Below, piece by piece: positions 55,390-64,000 of a stretch of 64,000 nucleotides of DNA. Within the stretch, counting starts at the first letter, position 1. Each line of letters opens with the position of its first letter. The notes beneath the pieces are model-generated. The model did not search any database. It had not been told where the DNA came from and saw only the letters and a program-made list of their open reading frames with translations. This DNA comes from Mytilisepta virgata (Eukaryota > Mollusca > Bivalvia > Mytilida > Mytilidae): the NCBI GenBank assembly GCA_028015205.1, contig CM051521.1, positions 92,604,513 through 92,668,512 of the forward strand, written 5' to 3'. The position numbers and the translations under genes are program-made.

Positions 55390-56998
55390 ATAGGAAATTT
55401 CAAGCTTAATCGTGAATATGGTAGTGTTGGTTCTAACGTGGAAAAGCCGTAGCTATCAACATGATCAACCGAACAAACTTGACTCTCAAAAGAAATGGAG
55501 TTTATTTACAATTTTCACAAGCTGTTGCCATATCTTTTATTACAAATTAAGAAATAATTCCTCCATGGTAAAGAGAGAACTAATTAGTAAAACTAAAACT
55601 TAAGGTTTATATACAAGTCATGGAATCAATAAATGTAGACTGTTGGTTTTAGTCAGTAGCGTATATCAAAGCGTCAGAGAGATGAAATAATCATCTATCA
55701 TGTGAATCTTTTTTTTTAATAAATGTAGTAGGAAAAAAAATTGGAGTTCATTATCATTTCTTTTTCAAATATTTTGACTTATTACTTTCATCAAATAAAG
55801 ACTACGAAGAATTTAGTTTAGAATCTAGAAATTACAATTCCGGAGTATTCTGGTAATTTTTTTACCGCCTTGAACCATAAAGAATGTATGCATGTAGTTA
55901 AAAAATAGGATAAATTTTCCTTGTACTCCACGAGCAGGCTAACAGTTGCTACAGAAGTCTAAACCCGTCACTACCCCACTCCTCACCTTACCGGTGGTAG
56001 TCAAAAGAAGTATTTTAAGTAGAGTATTTCTAGTTTATACTTAAAAAAAAGATTGATTCGTTCCGAAATAATCAAAGACAAGAGTTGAAACTACTTGGCA
56101 AATACTAAATGTAAAAGTATAAATATTTGTCCCCACTTTTCTTTCAAAATAAAGTTTAATCTCGACCTCATTAACACTACCAATCAAATGTATTTTAATG
56201 ATCGTGTCAAAACGAAACTATTCTATCTCGTTACACTTAATATACAACTAGTATATATTTCTTCAAAATGTTAGTTGCAGAAACTTTTAAATTTGCCAGA
56301 GAGAACAGGGTATTGACAATGTATCTACAAATGTTCACCCATTTCAGTATTATAAAGATTTATCCCCCGTAGAAAATAAAATGACGCTTTAAACTAATAT
56401 ACTTCTTTTTAAAATCTGCATGGCCTTAACTTCACTCACGATATACTAATACATGTACATGTATGTGTAAGAACGGTCTTACGTCTTTGAATCAGAAATT
56501 ATATATAATGTGAGTTGTTAAATTGGTCTACCTCCGAGATAATTCTAATAATTACATACATGTATATGTACAAAAATGTATATAGTGTAAATATATTAAA
56601 ACATTGTAGCTTCTTCATGTACATGTATGTCGCAGCTAAAAGAAGACTTGACCCGCTCTGCATGCAATACTGTCACTTGTTTTCTTCAAAGTTTCATTTT
56701 TTACATCGGTATCCATTTATTTTTTATTCGACGAAAATTGGTCTATATGAATTTACTAACTAATTACCTATTTCTCACTAATGAGACAGCCCAGTACCTA
56801 TTTTCACCCGTGTGAGATATCCTTGTCTTTCCCGTGGGTGAGATAAGAATTTCACGCTTGTTTTCCCGCAAAATTTTCGCGGTTCCGACGGAGCCTCGTT
56901 GAAGACCAGAAATCTTTCCCTTGGGTGTCTGAGATTTTTCCGTCTTAATTGCACTTTCACCGGTGTTAGATCCTTATATTCTACCTTTACTGTTACAG
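55390..56998. other. Intergenic upstream of paralogue 2
   Basis: Mostly AT-rich. A fragment at about 55935-56000 ('GCTACAGAAGTCTAAACC', 'TGGTAGTCAAAAG') belongs to the SINE-like family seen complete at 63314. A pyrimidine-rich tract and TTACAG at 56970-56998 form the acceptor just before the start codon of paralogue 2. The first, non-coding exon was not located. Confidence 0.5.
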
Positions 56999-57000
56999 AA

Positions 57001-60000
57001 ATGCAGTTCCGTTTTATTGTCTTTCTCATATTCTCGGCTGGTTGGTTTCAAATTGGAAAAGCAGACAATTTAAAACGTTCTGATGACATTCAGATATCTG
57101 ATCTGGAAGAAAGATCCGATACTAATGACGCAGTAGATTTAGATAGGCCAGAACGCTCAGAAATTGATGAAAGTTCTGACATTACTGGGGAATCCGAACT
57201 GGAAACAGTAGAACGATCAGAAATGGAAGAAACACCGGATATAGACCAGCAATTAGACCTGGATAGAACAGACCGCTCAGACATGGATGATTCATCAGAT
57301 TTCGATGAAGATTCAGATGTGGAAACCGAAGAAAGGTCAAACATGGAAGAAACGCCAGATATTGATGACATGGCTGACGATGAAACAGAAGAAAGATCAG
57401 CCGATGATGCAGATGAAATAGAGGAAAGATCAGAAATAGATCAAATGCCAGTAACCCGAGATATTGGTAATAGTTTAAGACAGTATGGGCGTAAAAGTTT
57501 CATTAACAAAATAAGTTATATTTTTTATGGTAATATTCTACGTTCATACTGCATTAAATGTAGAAATGTGTGACTGCGATTTGAATCCTTTCAAATAGTT
57601 GTCTCAAAGATACCAATGCTGTAACTTCTCTTAAACAAAACACAGTTTGTATATTTAAAGTGAATTAATCATATATTAACTTATGTCATTTCGCCGATTG
57701 AATTTCTGACTATAAATGGTAATTTCAGATCAGAAAAAATGGATATACGGTAGAAATTATTCAAATAGCAGATATGAAACTAAGATTTCAAAGAAAGATA
57801 GGAGAAAAACCTTATACATATTATAAGATTACTAATCGTATCACTGCATTATAATAAATGACATGGTGACTAACCTTTCAGGCTCTTTCAAAACATTTTA
57901 ACTTACGTATTCTGTTCATATGTCACTTCTCTACCAGATTACAGGTTGATGAATAGACGTGATACAATAAAAAATCTACGACAACAACTGAAGAAAGCCA
58001 GAGAGGAATTCAGAGCTGCAGTCAAGGCATGTGGGAAGAAACACAACTTCAAGCCGTTTGAGAATTGCAAATCTTGCTACAAACTTTGTCGAAGTATGAT
58101 TTAATGTCAAGTTGTTAATTGGTGTACTTTTATATGTGCTTTTAAAATCAGATACCGAATTCCTAGTTGACACTGCAATTTTCTAGATTTACCTTTAAAT
58201 AAGCTCGAGACTAAAAATTAAAAAAAAAACTATAATTAAACATTACACACAAGAAGATGGACCCAAACAGATAAGCCAAAATGATTTTAAGGTAAATTTT
58301 GCCAGGGCAAATTATGTTTTTAACAGAATTTAAATATTTATCAATGAAAATTCCAACACATGTACTTTAAAATCGTCGAGAATAGTTCTCGTGACTTACA
58401 GTGTATTAGTAAACACATCATGTTCATAGGCATATAATGTGCTCCATCGTATAAAATAGATTTACATATACAATGTATCATCAAAAGTAACGTAGTTTAG
58501 AGAAAATAAGAAAAAAAAAGGTGTAGAATTTGATAGATGAATATCTAACAAGAAAGGAATTTTATTTTGTTTTTATTCATTTATTTACAACACAAAGGTC
58601 AGAGCAGAGTATGTCGTTCCTGTAAACGTGTTTGTAGAAAAGACAGGAAAGAGCTGAACTCAAAAGGTAATCCAATAGTTATCATATATTTAGTAGTTAC
58701 AATGTATTAATTAGATTTTGAATGTATAAAGATATAATTATGATACGCAGATATGTTCGTCTTTTAGACTCTTTACTAGAAACGATATATTGTAAAAGCA
58801 TTTATAATTTTTTAAACGTAACTCGTAAGTCGTTAAAAATCTTGTTCAGGTGAGATACACCAAAAGCTGCTCCAGCATAGTTACGAGATTCTGAAGAAAA
58901 TATTTAATTGAGATTGTAAAAACATGCTTTCCTACATAAACACGATAAAGATACATGTAACATTGCTATATAAAAATATACTGTGTAGTTAATCAGTCAA
59001 ATACAGAAGGCCATAACTAATTAGTCCAATTTAAAATGAAAGAAACAATACATGGCAGAAATAATGGACAATAACCACTGGATGTGGATTATCAAATAAT
59101 TATTAAGTCTTAGGCTCAAAAATATGTGCACAAGATAAAAACCGGAAGAAAAGATCAATACAGTCAGCATTACAACAGCCCATCTTTTATATTTCTCTCT
59201 AAAAACTCAATGAACCAAAGATGTTGCTGAAGAAAAGCAAAGTAATAATTGTAAAATACTTAAAATAAATACATTTGATACATGTGATGAATTTTTAACT
59301 TATTAAGTTTGTATTTATTAGGTTGTAATCTTGACAGAAGCAAAATACGAAAACTCAGACAAAGACTTAGAGCACAGCAGAAGGTACATTCATGCATAGT
59401 ATTTTTATATTTTATACAGTATCAGTCTATTTTTGTGAATGGTTTTATATATACATTTTTGTAAAACCCTCGTATTTCGGAATTTTTTTTCTAAAGAGAC
59501 TTCCTTTTTTATAGATTTTTTCCTAGTTTTTAATTCATTTTAAGGGTTGATTTAACTTAAATTAAATCCTCCAAAAAATAGACTGATTATTTTTTTGGAA
59601 ATTAAATGATTCTGTATTATGTCAAATAACAGTTATTGTACGTCCAGATTTGCCATGATTGTTTTCAAAAATAGCCGAAGGACAGCTGATGGAGACCCAA
59701 AATGACTTGTTGTAAACATAATACAGCTAGGATAAAATTGGGGCATTTCTACATGGCTCATACGAAGAAATATGTCTTTTAATATACTTTCCACGCGTAC
59801 ACGTTTATATATAAAATGCCAATATGGTCAAGGAATAATACATCGGACAGTATAGAAAGATCGCCAGTTCAGTCACTTACAATGTAGTATTATGCGATAA
59901 GGATATCCGAACTCAACCATGCTTTTATGGCAGATCAGCACTGGTACAATTGAATATAACCTGGAAAATGCGATATTAGCCCTTTTTTATTTATTTTTTC

Positions 60001-60250
60001 CGCTAGTTACATACATTAATAGTAAGCAGTGATAATCAAGTCTAATATGTGGTAAAACCGTGTTACATGTTGCCCCGTGTTGCATGAGCTGAATAAAGTT
60101 TAATGCATATTTTATTTAATTGATTGATAAAGAAGTAATTTATTGATATTTGCATATGCACATACATGTATAGATATAAACATCTATTAGAAAAAGATTT
60201 TTTCTGTTTTATTATAGAAAAACAGATGGAGATACAGACCCAGATATTAA
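57001..60250 (+). CDS. Secreted acidic-pro/eight-cysteine precursor, paralogue 2
   Basis: Five coding exons: 57001-57466, 57938-58093, 58598-58666, 59322-59383, 60218-60250, with the same phases (1,1,1,0) as the gene at 39525. 261 residues. Signal peptide about 1-20; acidic region with about seven 'ERS(D/E)' repeats of about 20 residues ('ERSEMEETPDID'); dibasic 'NRR' (161-163); then C-x11-C-x2-C-x3-C-x6-C-x2-C-x3-C-x11-C (187-232); a strongly basic helix; and a short tail 'KNRWRYRPRY'. The gap from dibasic site to first Cys is 23 residues in both paralogues. An acceptor at 56997-56998 again sits two bases before the ATG. AATAAA is at 60315. Tandem duplication is clear. The product should be very cationic after cleavage. 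Function unknown. Confidence 0.78.
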
Positions 60251-60819
60251 AAGGACCGTATAACAACTAAACTTTCTCATTCAAAGTTTCTTTTCTGATT
60301 ATTTTTTCTTGAGAAATAAATTCCTGTCAGCAAACGTTAATGTGTTTCAGACTTTGTCTTTATCGAGCGAACGTTTTACATGTATATGTGGTACTAATGT
60401 ACAAATTTATAGGAAAACGATTAAACATAACTGTTTACATTCGCATATGTCATAGGAGTACACAAACTACATTTGTACGTGTACATGTAGGTACCTTCCA
60501 TAGCTTTGAAAAGGTTCAACACATAAACAATCTGACCAAAAATAATTGGCCATTCATTGTAAAAAATGAAATTTTATTCTATAAATCATGACAAAGAATA
60601 CATTTTTAATACATGTATTTTATTTCATATTGTTAATTAAGTGGAAACAACTTTTACTCGACTTACAAATGTATTCTACAGATGTCCCCAGAAAAAACAA
60701 TCAGTGCAAATTTACACATGTACATGTTACATTTAGGATTACAAGAATGAATTTGTGTAGATAGATAAAATTTGTATTCGTCATAGACTGAAAATTAAGC
60801 AAGAGCATTAGTTTAAGTT

Positions 60820-62387
60820 TTAGTATTCTCTTTCACATATAAAATGGAAATAAAACAAGCAGGCTCTATCATTCCATGTTCCTTCATGGACATTGTAAAT
60901 TTCCATACAGTCTTCACCGTTTCCTGCATTATTTGGTTCCATGGAATCCCAGTTCGTGAACAACATATCGTCGTTGTTATCGTACCAAACAAAGTCACCA
61001 TAATATTCTCGTCACCCCCTGTCCAGTTGTCATCTACATGGATAGAATAAAAGTTTAAATAAAAACAATAGAAATACATTTAAAATAAGGTCTTGATTAT
61101 AAAGGTAGCTCTCCTTATACACAACACTATCATTAACTCGTATGTCAATTCAGACACTTAGTTCTACCCAAACATTAACCGGCCCAAAATTGCAATATAA
61201 ATATTAAGCACCTATTCATAAAAATGCTGAAAAGCTTAGATGTACATATACATATATACAATAATCTGCAATTGATCTCTTACAGACTGAAGACACTTAT
61301 AAATCGATAGCAAACGTTTGCCTATTTGTAAGAATTTTCGGATACGCTTAAAATTGGAAGGTACTATCCAAATTTTGTTTATTTAAGACCAAAAGCGCTG
61401 CAAATATTTTCAGTGTAAAATTACAAACGAGCTGTGTGATGATTCTCGGTCCAAGATTTTGATAATTCAGGTCTTACAATGTATAGCATTTGAACCATAA
61501 TTCTGAAAATCGAAAGGGGGTAAATTTATTCCTACAGACAAAGAATAAAAGTATTATGTAACTCGTTAAAACCTGTTAGAATAACTTAACAGATATCGAA
61601 ATCTGCCAGATTATATGAGATTTAGAAAATCAAATATCGTCAAAATCAAGAGGGAGTTTATTAGCTTTAACATTAATGTTAGTAATACACAGTCAGTGCA
61701 TTATTCAGATTGTGGGTTTAGATTTATGGTACATTTTCCAAGAAGGCCTTACCAAGAGTATGATGTAGAACACCTCTATTACAGACTGATTCACTTTATT
61801 TACTAGGATGTAGACTCAAGCTCATGTCACAGACTGACAATTAAAAGTACTCACTCCCTTTCATATTCTGCTGAATCCAATAATTTTCTTCCCAAGTGTC
61901 AATTCTCACAAGTGTACCATTCAAATATTCACATTTGTCCTGAAAATAATTTTCATATAAAATATTAAAGTAGCTACGTTTATTTTGAAACGGATAAGAC
62001 ATAATCTTACTTACAAAATACAAAAAAAAAATCAAATATTGAATGAAATGCATTTTTCACTAATAGAAAATAAAGTAATATATGATTACCTTTGAACCTT
62101 AAATTCACTCGGAAGTCTTTACATCTTTTTCGATTAACTGTTTATATTCATGTAGTAGTTTAGGAATTTTTAAACATCTTAAAATTTCACATGATGGCGC
62201 AATTCATAGAATTATCAATGTTTTCCTTAAAAATATTAAAACTGGAAACACATATATTTATTCTATATGTATGATAAGTCATATTTTACCTTCGCATTAT
62301 ACCAGTCTTTAAATTCTTCAGAGAAATAATAACAGTGTCTATTAAACTCTTTCCAGTCTTGTGCACAGGTAACAGGTCTGGCTTGGT
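60820..62387 (-). CDS. C-type lectin, last three exons (one frameshift)
   Basis: Minus-strand exons 62387-62290, 61939-61855 and 61033-60820 join in phase with GT-AG borders. Domain order: 'CAQDWKEFNRHCYYFSEEF', 'WYNAKDKCEYLNGTLVRID', 'ENYWIQQN', 'WTGGDE', 'GDFVWYDNND', 'FTNWDSMEPNNAGNGEDC', 'WNDRACLFYFHFICE', stop. EPN plus WND predicts Ca2+-dependent mannose-type sugar binding, typical of bivalve immune lectins. After 'WTGGDE' the frame must shift by one base to reach 'GDFVW'; this is either a disabling indel or a sequence error. The signal-peptide exon was not found between 62388 and the window end. It is tail-to-tail with paralogue 2, about 500 bp apart. Confidence 0.78.
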
Positions 62388-63300
62388 CTATGCATAGATT
62401 TATAAAACAAATTACTACAGATATGTTTTACTTCTAACATAAAGTGGTCAGCATAGTTATTTTTATTCACTGTTACAAATTTACAATAGTTACAGAACAA
62501 TTTTCATTGAAAGTTTAAAAAGTGCATCTGGTGGATATAAATAATAATCAGATTCCCATTCAACTAGACAAGAAAATCTATATTGTTAAGAAGAAATTTC
62601 CGGTATTAATTTTGTTTGTAATTACAGCATATTTGAAGATACACAAAACGTCTGAAATAAATGAGCTATACTAGTTGGCCCCTGTTTCATAATTATCCCC
62701 ACAGATTATATTTTACCTAATATTAAGAAAAAATGGCTAATATATAATATCCCTTTGGTATTTCTTGATTTACTTAATAATTAAAAAAAAATATTGGACT
62801 ATGTCACGTCAAACGTTTCAATATTAAAAAAAATATTGATTCAAAAAATAATTTACGTTCAAAACTTACAACTATATAATGCAATTTTTTCTATATATAT
62901 TCAAAAAATGTAAAAAAAATATGTTCAAAACTCTTTTTTTCATATATATACACAATAATATTGCAATCTGGGTAATATTTGTGCGTGCTGGACAATTCAT
63001 CCCCAAGACAACTCGCACCCTTGAGTAGTAGGACAAGTTGCATCCTCTAAAAGACAAGTCATCCCCTCTCTTATCAGCACAAGTCGCCCCTTCAATTTGC
63101 GCTTAAGTATGATTGCTTCATTTGTAAGGGAGATGCTTTTGAATTATAGTTCTTGGATCTTTCAAAAACAGAATTTGATTGCTAGTTGATTTTTCTGTTT
63201 ATATATAAAAATCTTTGGAAGTTAACGTTTATCATTACTTTTTGTATCAGACACATGTTAAATGAGATAAATATAAATATTGTATTAATTGAACATAAAT
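62388..63300. other. AT-rich, presumed lectin upstream intron
   Basis: No exon could be supported here; the start of the lectin gene may lie beyond the window. Confidence 0.4.
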
Positions 63301-63313
63301 ATATAGTTTTTGA

Positions 63314-63719
63314 CTAGGTACCTGTGATGGATCACGGGGGCTCAACCCATAGAGCTGTCTAGCGCGTCCCCGGGTGGCGGATAGGGGAGATCCTCTCGTT
63401 GGGGGGTTGTTAGGTCATACTACGGAAAGCCTGACCTCGGACCATAGTGGGTAACGTGTTTGGAGAATGCTACACTCCCTGCACGCTAAAGACCCCTTCT
63501 GTAGTTTTCGAAAAAGAGTAGGCTGATGGCCGCTACAGAAGTCTAAATTATCCGACCCTACCCAACCATCCCCCTTTCACAGTGGCAGTCAAAATTGGTT
63601 CCCCTTTGTGTCCTGACCCACCCCTATTTGAATTGTTTGATAAATTGGACTGGTCCTCGTCCTAAAGAAGCATGACATATTTGCCACTGGACGTTAAGCA
63701 ACAATCAATCAATCAATCA
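63314..63719 (+). mobile_element. 406-bp SINE-like retroposon
   Basis: Flanked by ATATAGTTTTTGA (63301-63313) and ATATAGTTTATGA (63720-63732), a 13-bp duplication with one mismatch. The 3' end 'GCCACTGGACGTTAAGCAA' plus (CAAT)n matches the tail of the SINE at 42890-43237, so both probably use the same LINE machinery. The head is GC-rich ('GCGCGTCCCCGGGTGGCGG') without a clear tRNA fold. A fragment of its body occurs at 55935-56000. Confidence 0.75.
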
Positions 63720-63732
63720 ATATAGTTTATGA

Positions 63733-64000
63733 TTTTATCTAAAATATCTCATTTTACTTGGCATGTAAATTTTAATTACCATTTAAAATGATTTGTTTGG
63801 TTACTTCCCTTGGTAAACAGAGAGGTAAACATGTTTTCATGTTAATGAAATAATTCTATATTAAATAACTGCTTTAAAACAAATTAAAATAAAGTTCTAT
63901 AAAAAACCTTAATGTGTAATAAAAAGTTATATGGCAAAATATTGAAAATTTTGTAAGTTTAATAAGAAAATAAGCCAAGCTGTACAATTATTCATTTTTG
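63733..64000. other. AT-rich end of window
   Basis: Nothing recognised. Confidence 0.5.

Overview
The window is eukaryotic, AT-rich and very repeat-dense, and it fits a marine bivalve of the Mytilus type. The grounds are SINEs with a GCCACTGGACGTTAA tail followed by CAAT-like repeats, a dispersed 'CGTCGATTTACGACTCATCAG' family, the 'TTAGCTCACC...GTGAGC' bivalve repeat, Penelope-like reverse transcriptases, Tc1/mariner and spliced genes of a few short exons. The species call is inference from repeat style; no species-diagnostic gene is present.

Layout. 1-10656: repeats only (tandem arrays, Penelope-like RT fragments, a hAT-like MITE). 10657-31002: one 20.3-kb mobile element bounded by a perfect 6-bp target duplication (ATTGTA) with 5'-AG termini. 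Its striking property is that it is almost entirely a palindrome: a left arm (10663-16890 plus 22734-23376) and a right arm (23647-30996) are near-identical inverted copies of about 7 kb, meeting at a 270-bp spacer that carries degenerate CCCTAA repeats. Each arm holds a CpG-rich terminal regulatory block (ETS, CRE, NRF-1, E2F and E-box sites), a roughly 3-kb 31-bp minisatellite, a tandem-PC4-like protein with its own CCAAT-array/TATA promoter, a short ORF with a BH1-like motif, and a truncated conserved ORF. The right arm also keeps a decayed zinc-finger gene that is deleted in the left arm. The left arm is split by a 5.84-kb nested repeat cluster whose empty site is visible in the right arm. 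TSD length, termini and size point to a Polinton/Maverick or adintovirus-like lineage, but no polymerase, integrase, ATPase or capsid gene is present, so it would be a non-autonomous, snap-back-type derivative.

31003-39100: a bivalve composite repeat, a 624-bp element with a 6-bp TSD, and an intact Tc1/mariner element (35225-36759). 39147-60320: two tandem paralogous five-coding-exon genes (39525-46883 and 57001-60250) for secreted precursors with a signal peptide, a long acidic repeat region, a dibasic site exactly 23 residues before the first cysteine, an eight-cysteine domain and a variable basic tail. SINEs, a decayed LINE and tandem repeats lie in and between them. 60820-62387: minus-strand C-type lectin exons with EPN and WND sugar-binding motifs and one frameshift. 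63314-63719: a SINE-like retroposon with a 13-bp TSD.

The host genes here are therefore two unknown secreted Cys-rich precursors and a lectin. The remainder is mobile DNA, of which the giant palindromic element is the outstanding object.
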